Source: Lentzea xinjiangensis (GTDB lineage Bacteria > Actinomycetota > Actinomycetes > Mycobacteriales > Pseudonocardiaceae). Taken from it: DNA of 64,000 nt. Positions 48,976 through 57,464 of this stretch are shown here, piece after piece (the first letter of the stretch is position 1; each line of letters opens with the position of its first letter). The notes under the pieces were generated by a model. That model worked only from the letters and a program-made list of their open reading frames with translations, was not told where the DNA came from and ran no database searches. Position numbers and translations under genes: made by a program. The stretch covers positions 86,334 to 150,333 of the forward strand of contig NZ_FOFR01000021.1 of NCBI RefSeq assembly GCF_900110955.1. The letters are read 5' to 3'.

Positions 48976-49914
48976 TCACACCGGCGGTGCGACGAAGCAG
49001 CCGCGGTCGGGGTCGTTGAACGACTCCTTGGCGACCAGCTCGTTCATCGGGTTGGCCGTGCCCCACTGGTCGGCGACCTCCGGCTGCGAGAGGTCGTAGA
49101 CGTGCGGGTGCCAGGCGTCCTCGTCCAGTTGCTCCAGCTCGGTCGTGTACTCGACCGTGTTGCCGTGCGGGTCGAAGAAGTAGGAGAACGTGTTGTCGCC
49201 CGCGAGGTGCCGCCCCGGCCCCCAGATCTTGCGGACACCGGCGCGCAGCAGGCGTCCGGTGCCGCGCATGTACTCGTCGATGCCGCGCATCTCGAACGAG
49301 ATGTGGTGCAGCGAGGTGTGCGGTCCCCTCGCCAGGGCCAGGCTGTGGTGCTGCGGGTTGATGCGCATGAAGTGCATGAGCTCCCCCATGCGGGGCGAGC
49401 TGAGGGTGTCCGACAGCGCGAACGACAGGTGCTGTTTGTACCACGCGCGGGTGCGGTTGAGGTCGGGCGAGTTGAGGACGACGTGGGACAGCCGGACGGG
49501 GATGGCTTCCTTCTCCTCGATGCGGCGGTGCCGGCGCGTCTCCACCTCGGCGGAGACCTCGACCGTGCGCCCGTCGACGTCGAAGAACCGGAACCCGTAG
49601 CCGCCGCCGAGCGTGCCGAGCTCGCCGGGCGTGCTGATGAGCCGCACGCCCGCGGCGATGAGCGAGTCCGCGAGCGCGTCGACGTCGCCGGTGTCCGCGG
49701 CGCCGAAGGCGATCAGGTCGAGGCGCTTCTCCTGCGCCTTGCGCAGGCGGACCACGTACTGCTCGGGTGATCCCTCGGCGGCGAGGAAGCTCAGGCCCGT
49801 GTCGTTCGCGACCTCGGTGAGGCCCCAGACCCCGGCGTAGAACTCGCGCTGCTCGTCGTAGTCGGGCACCGCGAGGTCGACGTGCCTGAGGTGGGTCAGC
49901 AATCGCCTGGTCAC
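48976..49914 (-). CDS. Extradiol ring-cleavage dioxygenase (VOC/type I)
   Basis: A 312-residue two-module VOC protein like catechol 2,3-dioxygenase and homoprotocatechuate 2,3-dioxygenase. The first module begins THLRHVDLAVPDYDEQREFY; the catalytic module shows PVRLSHVVLNSPDLNRTRAW (first metal histidine), HTSLHHISFEMRGIDEYMRG (second metal histidine) and GNTVEYTTELEQ (metal glutamate), which give the Fe(II)/Mn(II) 2-His-1-carboxylate site. It opens a catechol-type ring next to the diol. The GTG start overlaps the stop of the upstream amidohydrolase gene and follows GGAGGAG. Confidence 0.9.
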   Translation of the reverse strand: MTRRLLTHLRHVDLAVPDYDEQREFYAGVWGLTEVANDTGLSFLAAEGSPEQYVVRLRKAQEKRLDLIAFGAADTGDVDALADSLIAAGVRLISTPGELGTLGGGYGFRFFDVDGRTVEVSAEVETRRHRRIEEKEAIPVRLSHVVLNSPDLNRTRAWYKQHLSFALSDTLSSPRMGELMHFMRINPQHHSLALARGPHTSLHHISFEMRGIDEYMRGTGRLLRAGVRKIWGPGRHLAGDNTFSYFFDPHGNTVEYTTELEQLDEDAWHPHVYDLSQPEVADQWGTANPMNELVAKESFNDPDRGCFVAPPV

Positions 49915-50918
49915 CGGTTCTCCTCCAGGTTGAGCAGGGCGGCGGCGGTGCCACCGCGGATGGCGTGGAAGTCCGAGTCGGACAGGGCTGATGCGCGCAA
50001 CGCCGCCACCGGGTCGTCGGCCCCCATGTCGAAGGGGAAGTCCGAACCGAGCAGCACGCGGTCCGGCCCGGCGACGCGCACGAGCTCGCGCAGCACTCCG
50101 GCGTCGTGGACGAGCGAGTCGAAGTACAGGTTGTGCCGCAGGTAGTGGCTGGGCGGCCGGGCGCAGCCCTGGGCGTCAGGCCGTGCGTGCCACGCGTGGT
50201 CGGCGCGCCCGATGTGGGTGGGCAGGTACCCACCGCCGTGCGCGGCCACCACGCGCAACCGCGGATGGCGGTCCAGCACTCCCGAGAAGACGAGGTGGGA
50301 CAGGGCCACGGCGTTCTCGGTGGGCTGGCCGACGCTGTTGGACAGGTACCAGCGGTCGAGCCGTTCGTCCAAGGTGCACCCGAAGGGGTGCAGGAAGACG
50401 ATCGCGCCGGTCTCCGCGGCCCGCTCCCAGAACGGCTCGTAGGCCGGGTCCGACAGCTCGCGGCCGGGAGCGTGGCTGCTGATCTCCACGCCGGCCAGTC
50501 CCGCGCCCAGGGCGTGGTCGAGCGCCTGCACCGCCTGGTCCGGGTGCTGCAACGGCACGAGCCCGAGGCCCCGCAGGCGACCGGGCGCCCGTGCGCAGTG
50601 CTCGGCGGTGGAGGTGTTCGCCGTCTCCCACACCGCTCGCGCCAGCTCCGGACCGGCCCAGTAGTGGTAGTGCGACGGCGACGGGCTGACGAGCTGCACG
50701 TCGACGCCGGCCGCGTCCATCGCCGCGAGCCGGTGGACCACGTCGGTCAGCAGCCGCAGCCTGTCCCTGACCATCGCGCCGCTGACGGACAACGCCTCGG
50801 GACCGTTGCGGCGGGCGTCGAGCTCGCGGGCCGCCGCGTGCCCCTCGACCCCTGCCACGAGGCGGTCCACCTCCGGGAGCAGGACGTGTGCGTGCACGTC
50901 CACGGTGGGCGCCGTCAC
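49911..50918 (-). CDS. Amidohydrolase_2-family decarboxylase/hydrolase (ACMSD-like)
   Basis: A 335-residue TIM-barrel protein. Metal ligands are in VDVHAHVLLPE (HxH), a middle histidine in IVFLHPFGCTL, a further one in VVAAHGGGYLPTH and the aspartate in VLLGSDFPFDMG. This order fits aminocarboxymuconate-semialdehyde decarboxylase and related nonoxidative aromatic acid decarboxylases. Within a ring-cleavage operon it could remove a carboxyl group before or after cleavage. The GTG start overlaps the monooxygenase stop. Confidence 0.88.
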   Translation of the reverse strand: MTAPTVDVHAHVLLPEVDRLVAGVEGHAAARELDARRNGPEALSVSGAMVRDRLRLLTDVVHRLAAMDAAGVDVQLVSPSPSHYHYWAGPELARAVWETANTSTAEHCARAPGRLRGLGLVPLQHPDQAVQALDHALGAGLAGVEISSHAPGRELSDPAYEPFWERAAETGAIVFLHPFGCTLDERLDRWYLSNSVGQPTENAVALSHLVFSGVLDRHPRLRVVAAHGGGYLPTHIGRADHAWHARPDAQGCARPPSHYLRHNLYFDSLVHDAGVLRELVRVAGPDRVLLGSDFPFDMGADDPVAALRASALSDSDFHAIRGGTAAALLNLEENR

Positions 50919-52039
50919 GGTCGCGCCGCCAGAACCGCCATCGTGCGGCCGATGAGGCCGGGCACGTCGGCATCGCGGACGCCGTCGAGCAACCACTGTC
51001 CTAGTTGGACGGACGCGTCCACGACCGTGCGCACGCGCTCGTAACGGCGCTCCCGGTACGCGGTGAACACCTCGTCGTCCCACACGTCGTATGCGGCCAG
51101 CAGTTCAGCGAGGACCTGGCTGTCCTCCAGCGACATGGCGGCGCCTTGGGCGAGAGTGGGAGGGCAGGCGTGCGCGGCGTCGCCGACGAGCACGACGCGG
51201 CCGCGGTGCCACGGACCGTCGACCAGCAGGCGGTCGAACCACGAGTAGTTCACCACCGCCGGGTCGGTCAGGGATTCCTGGATCTCCACCCACGGCCCGC
51301 CGTAGTTCTTCGCGAGGGCCCGCATCTCCTCGGCGTAGGCGGACCTCGGGATGCCGGTCCGGTCGCGGTCGGCCTCCACGAGGTAGGCGTAGGCGGTGTC
51401 GGGCCCGGTCGGACAGCACCCCGCGATGAAGCACGGTCCGCCGTAGATCATCTGCGTGTGCTCCACCCCGGCCGGACGTGGCACCGGTGCTCGCCAGATG
51501 GCCATCCCGGTCGGCACCGGCACGTCGTCGATCCCGATCATGCGCCGGGTCGCCGAGTTGATGCCGTCCGCGCCGACGACCAGGTCGTACCGCTGCCGCA
51601 CGCCGTCGGAGAACAGCACGTCGATCCCGTCGTCGTGCTGGTCGAAGCGGCTGGCCGTGAGACCGAGCCGGACCGCCGCCCCCGACGCGCGAACGGCGTC
51701 GATGAGGATCTGCTGGAGACGGGGGCGCTGCATCCCGCAGGTGGCGGGCAGCCCCGCCCCGCCGATGGGGGCGGTCGCCTGCACCGCGAGGACCGCGCCG
51801 GCCGGGTCGAGGATGCGCACGTCGTCGAACGGGAACCCGTCGCGCAGGACGTCGTCGAGGACGCCGACCTCCCGCAGGACGCGCAACGCGTTGGTCTGCA
51901 GGGTGATGCCGGAGCCCGCGGTGGCGTTCCAGTCCGGCTTGGCCTCCACGAGGTCGACGAGGTGACCGTCCCGGCGGAGCAGGACGGTCAGCGCGTTCCC
52001 GGCGGTACCACCACCGAGGACGAGGACGGTGCGGGGCAT
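50915..52039 (-). CDS. FAD-dependent aromatic monooxygenase
   Basis: A 374-residue class A flavoprotein hydroxylase. The N-terminal dinucleotide site is VLVLGGGTAGNALTVLLRRD, the second flavin motif YDLVVGADGINSATRRM, and the third RVVLVGDAAHACPPTLAQGA, all in proper order. Homologues hydroxylate phenolic acids such as salicylate or hydroxybenzoate. It probably prepares the diol for the extradiol dioxygenase. The ATG at 52039 has GAGGAG five bases upstream. Its stop overlaps the amidohydrolase start. Confidence 0.9.
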   Translation of the reverse strand: MPRTVLVLGGGTAGNALTVLLRRDGHLVDLVEAKPDWNATAGSGITLQTNALRVLREVGVLDDVLRDGFPFDDVRILDPAGAVLAVQATAPIGGAGLPATCGMQRPRLQQILIDAVRASGAAVRLGLTASRFDQHDDGIDVLFSDGVRQRYDLVVGADGINSATRRMIGIDDVPVPTGMAIWRAPVPRPAGVEHTQMIYGGPCFIAGCCPTGPDTAYAYLVEADRDRTGIPRSAYAEEMRALAKNYGGPWVEIQESLTDPAVVNYSWFDRLLVDGPWHRGRVVLVGDAAHACPPTLAQGAAMSLEDSQVLAELLAAYDVWDDEVFTAYRERRYERVRTVVDASVQLGQWLLDGVRDADVPGLIGRTMAVLAARP

Positions 52040-52067
52040 GGCTGCTCCTCGTTGTTGCTTGACGGCG

Positions 52068-53021
52068 TCACTTGACGGCGATCGGGTTGACCGGCGAGCC
52101 GACGGCACCGGTGATGGGCAGCGGCGCGGCGGAGAGCCAGAACTCGTGGACCCCGTCGCGGGCGCAGTCCTCCGCCAGCGCCTCCAGGTCCCACATCTCC
52201 CCCACCAGCAGGCCGATGTGCGGGATGACGACCTGGTGCAGGGGCTGGAACGCCTCGGCGAACTCGTTGGGCCGGACCTCGAACCCCCACGTGTCCGTGG
52301 CGATCGCCGCGATCTCGCTGCGGTGCAGCCACTCCGCGGTCGTGAACGACAGACCGGGCGCCGGACCTCCCGCGTAGTCGCCCCAGCCGTCGCGCTTGGC
52401 GCGGGCGAGCTGCCCCGTGCGGACGAGCACGACGTCACCGCGGCCGACCGCCACCCCGTGCGTCTCGGCCGTGGTCACGAGGTGGGCCTCGGTGATGGCG
52501 AAGCCGTCCGGCAGTTCGCCACCACCGACGACCCGTCCCACGTCGAGCAGCACGGCCCGGCCCGCGACGTGGGCCGCCATGTGCTCGATGCCGGTGACCA
52601 GGTCGCCTTGGGAGGTGACGGTGGTGGCCGCGTCCCGGCCGTTCCAGGCCCGGCCGTGGTCGAAGATGTGCCCGAGACCGTCCCATTGGGTGCAGCACTG
52701 CAAGGGCATCGTGATCACGTCGTCGGCGCCGCCGATGCCGTGGGGGAAGTCCTGCAGGCCCGCCGCGGCGTCGGTGCCCGTGTCGAGCATGGTGTGCACG
52801 GGGTTGGTCCGCCGCCGCCAGCCCTTCTGCGGTCCGTTCATGTCGAACGGCAGGGACAGCGAGAAGCTGTCACCGCGCCGCACCAGCGCTGCTCCCTGCC
52901 TGCGCTTGTCCGGCGTGAGGTGGTTCAGCGTGCCGAGCCGGTCGTCCTCGCCCCACCGGCCCCAGTTCGAACAGCTCCGCGCGGCGGCGGCGATGGCGCC
53001 TTCCGGGTCGTCGCGGTTCAC
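52068..53021 (-). CDS. Cyclase-family protein (kynurenine formamidase-like fold)
   Basis: A 317-residue protein of the metal-dependent cyclase family. The family metal-binding region is LQCCTQWDGLGHIFDHGRAW, a variant of HxGTHxDxPxH in which the first ligands differ. Other conserved parts are NWGRWGEDDRLGTLNHLTPD near the start and GRGDVVLVRTGQLARAKRDG. In aromatic degradation such proteins open lactones or hydrolyse amides; the exact step here is unknown. The GTG at 53021 overlaps the stop of the FAH 2 gene. Confidence 0.84.
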   Translation of the reverse strand: MNRDDPEGAIAAAARSCSNWGRWGEDDRLGTLNHLTPDKRRQGAALVRRGDSFSLSLPFDMNGPQKGWRRRTNPVHTMLDTGTDAAAGLQDFPHGIGGADDVITMPLQCCTQWDGLGHIFDHGRAWNGRDAATTVTSQGDLVTGIEHMAAHVAGRAVLLDVGRVVGGGELPDGFAITEAHLVTTAETHGVAVGRGDVVLVRTGQLARAKRDGWGDYAGGPAPGLSFTTAEWLHRSEIAAIATDTWGFEVRPNEFAEAFQPLHQVVIPHIGLLVGEMWDLEALAEDCARDGVHEFWLSAAPLPITGAVGSPVNPIAVK

Positions 53022-53998
53022 CGCCGCTCCTCCCCGACGCAGGTGGTGCGCTGCGCGCCCAGGCCGGTGATGGTCGACTCCATGACGTCGCCGGCGCGCA
53101 GCAGGCGGCCGTGGTGGATGCCGTTCCCGGCCGGGGAACCGGTCAGCACGACGTCGCCCGGTAGCAGGCGTGCCGTCTGCGAGGCGTAGGAGACGATCCG
53201 CGCGACGTCGAAGATCATGTCCTTTGTGGACTCGTCCTGCATGACGACGCCGTTGAGGCGCAACGTCAGCCTCAGGTCCATCGGGTCGGGGACGAACTCG
53301 GCCGGCACCACGAACGGCCCCAGCGGGGTGAAGCCCGGAGCGTTCTTGGCGCGGAACCAGTCGGTGCCGATCTCCTTCATGTCCGGGCGGAACACGTGGT
53401 CGCGCGCGGTCAGGTCGTTGGCGATCGTGTAGCCGGCGACGTGCTCCAGCGCCCGGTCCACCGGCACGCGGTGCGCGGGCCTGCCGATCACCGCCACCAG
53501 TTCGAGCTCCCAGTCGGGTTGCGTGGTCCACGCCGGGAGGACCACGTCGTCGTACGGACCGGTGATCGCCGAAGGCAGGCCCGTGAACACGTACGGCTGG
53601 TCGTCCCGCGCGCGGCGGTCCATCAACGCCGCCGCGCGTTCGCGCGCCTGCTCCTCCGTCTCGGCCGAGTCCCCGGCGCGGTGCGCCACGACGAGGTCGA
53701 TGACGTGCCGGCGGTAGTTCGCGCCGGACTGGACCACCTGCCGCGGCTCGACCGGTGCGTGCACCCGCAGGCCGGCGAGCGGCCGCCAGTCCCCGTTCCG
53801 GTCACCGGCCAGATCGCGCAGGACCGGCAGGACCTCGTCCCAGCGGTCCAGGACGGCGGTGGTGGAGGCGGGCCGCCACGCGAGTGCTGTGCCCAGGTCC
53901 AGCACGCGGTCCTCGACGACCAGGCCGGGGAACCGCGGCTCGCCGCCGTCGGAGAAGGTGCCCAGTGCGAACCGGACCGGTTGCGGGGGTGTTGCCAT
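53018..53998 (-). CDS. Fumarylacetoacetate hydrolase-family protein (FAH 2 of ring-cleavage operon)
   Basis: A 326-residue FAH-superfamily enzyme, first gene of the operon. Family motifs include WTTQPDWELELVAVIGRPAH and VAGYTIANDLTARDHVFRPD for metal binding, and LLPGDVVLTGSPAGNGIHHG near the end. It differs considerably from FAH 1, so the two probably handle successive steps. The ATG at 53998 has GGGAGG at good distance; an upstream in-frame start at 54046 has no binding site. Confidence 0.88.
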   Translation of the reverse strand: MATPPQPVRFALGTFSDGGEPRFPGLVVEDRVLDLGTALAWRPASTTAVLDRWDEVLPVLRDLAGDRNGDWRPLAGLRVHAPVEPRQVVQSGANYRRHVIDLVVAHRAGDSAETEEQARERAAALMDRRARDDQPYVFTGLPSAITGPYDDVVLPAWTTQPDWELELVAVIGRPAHRVPVDRALEHVAGYTIANDLTARDHVFRPDMKEIGTDWFRAKNAPGFTPLGPFVVPAEFVPDPMDLRLTLRLNGVVMQDESTKDMIFDVARIVSYASQTARLLPGDVVLTGSPAGNGIHHGRLLRAGDVMESTITGLGAQRTTCVGEERR

Positions 53999-54076
53999 GA
54001 CGTGTCCTCCCGTGGTGTGAGGACTACTGTGACCGGCGTCAAACAATCACGGAAATGAATGTTCTAGATGCTTTCC

Positions 54077-54091
54077 ATCCACGCGGTGGAT
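54077..54091. promoter_or_regulatory. Palindrome near the LysR start
   Basis: ATCCAC-GCG-GTGGAT is a perfect dyad located just before the LysR ribosome binding site. The divergent promoter region (53,999-54,104) is about 100 bases long and must contain both promoters. The dyad could be an autoregulatory LysR site. Confidence 0.5.
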
Positions 54092-54104
54092 AACCGGAGG
54101 TCCG

Positions 54105-55010
54105 GTGAACCTGGCGAATCTCGACCTCAACCTCGTCGTCGCCCTGCGAGCGCTGCTCGAGGAGCGCAACGTCACCAGGGCGGGACAGCGCGTCGGCCTG
54201 ACCCAGCCCGCGATGAGCGCGGCGCTGGCCCGCCTCCGCCGCCACTTCGACGACCCGTTGCTGTCCCGCACCGGCTCGCAGTACAGCCTCACGCCGCTCG
54301 GCGCCGTGCTCAGCGACCGCGCCGCGGCCGCGTGCGAGGTGCTGGAACGCGTGTTCAGCAGCCAGGCCAGCTTCGACCCGGCCACCGACACGCGCGAGTT
54401 CACCCTCTTCAGCTCCGACTACGGCGCCACCGTGCTCGGCGTGCCCCTGGCCCGCGCGCTGCACGAAGAGGCCCCTGGGGTCCAGCTCACGTTCCACCAG
54501 ACCTCGCCCGCGTTGCTGGAGAACCCCGGCACGCTCCTGAGCACCGTGGACGGTCTGCTGCTCCCCCACGGCGTGATCGACGGATTCCCCGCGGTCGACG
54601 TGTTCAGCGACCAGTGGGTGTGCCTGGTGGCCGACGACAACCCGGAGATCGGCGACGAGATCACGCTCGACCAGCTCGCGCGGCTGCCGTGGGCGGTCTA
54701 CCAACGGCCCTATGACGCACCGGTCACGCGCCAGCTGAGCATGCTGGGGATCAGTCCCCGCGTGGAGGTGTCGGTGCCCTTGTTCCACCTGCTGCCCATG
54801 CTGGTCGCGAACACCAGGCGGGTCGCGCTCGTGCAGAAGCGGCTGATCGACCTCTCCCCCGCTCCCGGCGTGCGCGTCCTGCCCTCCCCGTTCCCCTCCG
54901 TGCCGCTGCAGGAGGCCATGTGGTGGCACCCGGCGCACAGCCAGGACGCGGGCCACGCCTGGCTGCGCGAGGTGGTCGGGAAGGTGGGCCAGGCGGTCGA
55001 CGGCTCATGA
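54105..55010 (+). CDS. LysR-family regulator of the ring-cleavage operon
   Basis: A 301-residue regulator. The LysR winged helix is at residues 5-65: LNLVVALRALLEERNVTRAG, QRVGLTQPAMSAALARLRRH and FDDPLLSRTGSQYSLTPLGA. The effector domain follows (FTLFSSDYGATVLGVPLARA). The NodD/PcpR-like style is often seen with aromatic effectors. The GTG at 54105 has CGGAGG four bases upstream. Divergent from the FAH 2-led operon, the standard LysR arrangement for an inducible catabolic pathway. Confidence 0.9.
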   Translation: MNLANLDLNLVVALRALLEERNVTRAGQRVGLTQPAMSAALARLRRHFDDPLLSRTGSQYSLTPLGAVLSDRAAAACEVLERVFSSQASFDPATDTREFTLFSSDYGATVLGVPLARALHEEAPGVQLTFHQTSPALLENPGTLLSTVDGLLLPHGVIDGFPAVDVFSDQWVCLVADDNPEIGDEITLDQLARLPWAVYQRPYDAPVTRQLSMLGISPRVEVSVPLFHLLPMLVANTRRVALVQKRLIDLSPAPGVRVLPSPFPSVPLQEAMWWHPAHSQDAGHAWLREVVGKVGQAVDGS

Positions 55011-55023
55011 CCGGCGTCCGGCG

Positions 55024-56346
55024 TCATCCCGATCGAGCGGCCACGTCACCGGACTCGGCTCGGGGCGTCACGGTGTGCCGTTCCGGCCAGCCCCCGCCGG
55101 CCCGGACCGGCGACCGGCGGATCACGCCGGACTGCATCACGAACTCCACCCGTGCGGTCGCGGTGATGTCGGTGAACGGATCACCGGCGACGGCGATCAG
55201 GTCCGCCACCGCACCGGGGCGGATCCGGCCGAGGTCGGGTCGCCGCAACAGGTCCGCGGCGACGCCGGTGGCGGCGCGCAGGGCCCGCAGAGGGCTGATG
55301 CCGCTGCGGACCAGCCAGGTGAACTCGCGCCAGTTCTCGCCGTGCGGGATCACGCTGGCGTCGGTGCCGAAGGCGATCGCCACGTCGCTGTCGGCGAGCT
55401 GAGCGGCGTTGGCGCGCAGCTCTTCGGCGTGTCGCCGGATCTTCTCCCGCAGGAAGGCGGGCCGGTCCCGCCAGTGCTCGTCGTCGTCCAGCTCGTCGAC
55501 GAAACCGAGCTGGGCGTACAGGGTGGGCACGAGGAAGGCGCCGCGCTCGGCGATCAGCGCGAGCGTGGTGGCGGAGACCAGGCTGGCGTGCTCGACGGAA
55601 CGCACCCCGGCGAGCACCGCCCGCCGGACCGCCTCGTCGTTGACGGCGTGCACCGCGCACGGCAGCTCCAGGTCGGTGGCCGCCGCCACCAGTGCGCGCA
55701 TCTCCTCGAGGGTGTAGGTGACCTGCGTCGGCTGGTCACCCGCCGACCCGAAGCCGCCGCTGGCCGCGAACTTGATCCAGTCCGCGCCGTGGCGCGCCTG
55801 TTCCCGCACCTTGCGCACCACCTCCGCGGTGCCGTCGCCCAGCGTGCCGACCTCGATCCCGTAGCGCGCGGTCAGCTCCGGCTGCTTGTCGCCGTGACCT
55901 CCCCTGGCCGAGATCAGGTTGGGCGCCACGACCAGCCGGGGTCCTTCGACGACGCCGTCGGCCTGCGCCCGGCGCAGGTCGACCGTGATCGGCTGGTCGG
56001 CGCACCCCAGGTCGCGCACCGTCGTGAAGCCGTTGTGCAGCAACTGCCGCAGCACGGGCAGCGCGGCCAGGGCCTGGTGGGCGACCGAGCCGGTGGCCAG
56101 AGCGCTGTCCAGGACGTGGACGTGGCAGTCGATGAACCCCGGCAGCAGCGTCCGCGCGCCCAGGTCGACGGTCCGCACGCCGTCCCCGGCGTCGACCTCG
56201 CGGCCCACGTCGACGATCCGGCCGCCCCGCACCAGCACCTTCAGCCGGCCGGCCGGCCGTTCCGCCACCCCGTCCCAGACACGATCGGCCACCAGCACCA
56301 CTTCGTCGTCGTGATCACCACGACGTGACTCCGTCGATTCAGGCAC
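55024..56346 (-). CDS. Metal-dependent amidohydrolase (imidazolonepropionase/prolidase-like)
   Basis: A 440-residue member of the amidohydrolase superfamily. Metal ligands are visible in LLPGFIDCHVHVLDSALATG (HxH), ADWIKFAASGG (possible carbamylated lysine), ELPCAVHAVNDEA, GVRSVEHASLVSA and VAIAFGTDASVIPHGEN (aspartate). The small N-terminal beta-sandwich and the C-terminal PGAVADLIAVAGDPFTDI complete the composite domain. Substrate unknown. The start is unclear: the GTG at 56346 has no clear binding site, and GTG codons near 56298 are alternatives. It converges with the LysR gene. Confidence 0.82.
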   Translation of the reverse strand: MPESTESRRGDHDDEVVLVADRVWDGVAERPAGRLKVLVRGGRIVDVGREVDAGDGVRTVDLGARTLLPGFIDCHVHVLDSALATGSVAHQALAALPVLRQLLHNGFTTVRDLGCADQPITVDLRRAQADGVVEGPRLVVAPNLISARGGHGDKQPELTARYGIEVGTLGDGTAEVVRKVREQARHGADWIKFAASGGFGSAGDQPTQVTYTLEEMRALVAAATDLELPCAVHAVNDEAVRRAVLAGVRSVEHASLVSATTLALIAERGAFLVPTLYAQLGFVDELDDDEHWRDRPAFLREKIRRHAEELRANAAQLADSDVAIAFGTDASVIPHGENWREFTWLVRSGISPLRALRAATGVAADLLRRPDLGRIRPGAVADLIAVAGDPFTDITATARVEFVMQSGVIRRSPVRAGGGWPERHTVTPRAESGDVAARSG

Positions 56347-56404
56347 GCCCCAGGCTGCCCACCCACACCGCCACACCGCTCAACGACCACCCGGAAGCGT
56401 GAAC

Positions 56405-56435
56405 TTGATCTCCAGTTAACTGGAGCTCCTAGGGT
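56405..56435 (+). promoter_or_regulatory. MerR-type promoter with 19-bp spacer and central palindrome
   Basis: A -35 box TTGATC (56405-56410) and a -10 box TAGGGT (56430-56435) are 19 bases apart. The spacer is filled by CTCCAGTTAACTGGAG (56410-56425), a perfect 16-bp palindrome. This is the hallmark of promoters activated by MerR-family regulators. It drives the quinone reductase gene at 56466; no MerR gene is adjacent. Confidence 0.78.
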
Positions 56436-56465
56436 CCCCTCCAGGTAGCCGGTCGAGGTGGGGAC

Positions 56466-57464
56466 GTGGTTGTGATGCGTGCTGTTCGTGTGCATGAGTT
56501 CGGCGGGCCCGAGGTGCTCGTCGCCGAGGAGGTGCCGGACCCGGTCGCCGGACCGGGTCAGGTCGTGGTCGGGCTCGTCGCCGCCGACGTGATCTTCCTC
56601 GACACCCTGCTGCGCCGGGGCTGGGGCCTCGAGTTCTTCCCCACGCACCCGCCCTACGTGCCGGGCGGGGGCGGCGCGGGACACGTGCTGTCGGTGGGCG
56701 AAGGCGTCGACCCGGCCTGGGTCGGCAGGCACGTGATCGCCCGTGGACCCGGTGGTTACGCGGAGCGGATCGCCTTCCCGGCGGAGGACCTCGTCGCGGT
56801 CCCGGACGGGCTGGACCCGCTCCGGGCCGCGGCCGTGGTGCACGACGGGGTCACCGCGCTGAACTTCGCCCGGCGGGCCGGGATCCGGGAGGGCGAACGG
56901 GTGCTGGTCGCGGCGGCGACCGGCGGCGCGGGCTCGCTGCTGGTGCAGCTCGCGCGCGATGCCGGCGCCCGCGTGGTCGCCGCCGCCCGCGGCGAGGAGA
57001 AGCTCGCGCTGGCCAGGGAGCTCGGCGCGGAACTGGCCGTCGACTACTCGTCCGACGGCTGGCAGCAGCAGGTCCGCGACGCGGTCGGAGGCGTCGACCT
57101 GGCCTTCGACGGCGCGGGAGGACCGCTCGGCAGAGCCGTGTTCGAGACCGTCGTGCCCGGCGGCCGCTTCCTCACCTACGGCACCTCGGACGGGTTCGCC
57201 GACATCGACCCGATGGCAGCGGAGCAGCGCCAGGTGCGCGTGGACACCCCGTTGGCGGAAGGGCCACCCAGCCCGGCGCTGGTGCGGGAGCTCCTCGCGG
57301 AAGCGCTCTCACTCGTTGCGCGGGGCCGGATCCGGCCGGTCATCGGCGCGACGTACCCGTTGGCACAGGCCGAGAAGGCGCACCGGTCGCTGGAGGAGCG
57401 CACCACGCTGGGCAAGTCCCTGCTGGAGATCCAGCCGGCCGAGCGCGGCACCTCGGCGTTCTAG
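56466..57464 (+). CDS. MDR-type NADPH:quinone oxidoreductase
   Basis: A 332-residue enzyme of the zinc-free medium-chain dehydrogenase group. The N-terminal domain opens VVMRAVRVHEFGGPEVLVAE, and the nucleotide site is VLVAAATGGAGSLLVQLARD. Family members reduce quinones or enones. The GTG at 56466 has GAGGTGGGG upstream; the ATG at 56475 is also possible. A MerR-type promoter lies 30 bases upstream, so it is probably induced by an electrophile or drug. Its end overlaps that of the SDR gene on the other strand by four bases. Confidence 0.87.
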   Translation: MVVMRAVRVHEFGGPEVLVAEEVPDPVAGPGQVVVGLVAADVIFLDTLLRRGWGLEFFPTHPPYVPGGGGAGHVLSVGEGVDPAWVGRHVIARGPGGYAERIAFPAEDLVAVPDGLDPLRAAAVVHDGVTALNFARRAGIREGERVLVAAATGGAGSLLVQLARDAGARVVAAARGEEKLALARELGAELAVDYSSDGWQQQVRDAVGGVDLAFDGAGGPLGRAVFETVVPGGRFLTYGTSDGFADIDPMAAEQRQVRVDTPLAEGPPSPALVRELLAEALSLVARGRIRPVIGATYPLAQAEKAHRSLEERTTLGKSLLEIQPAERGTSAF

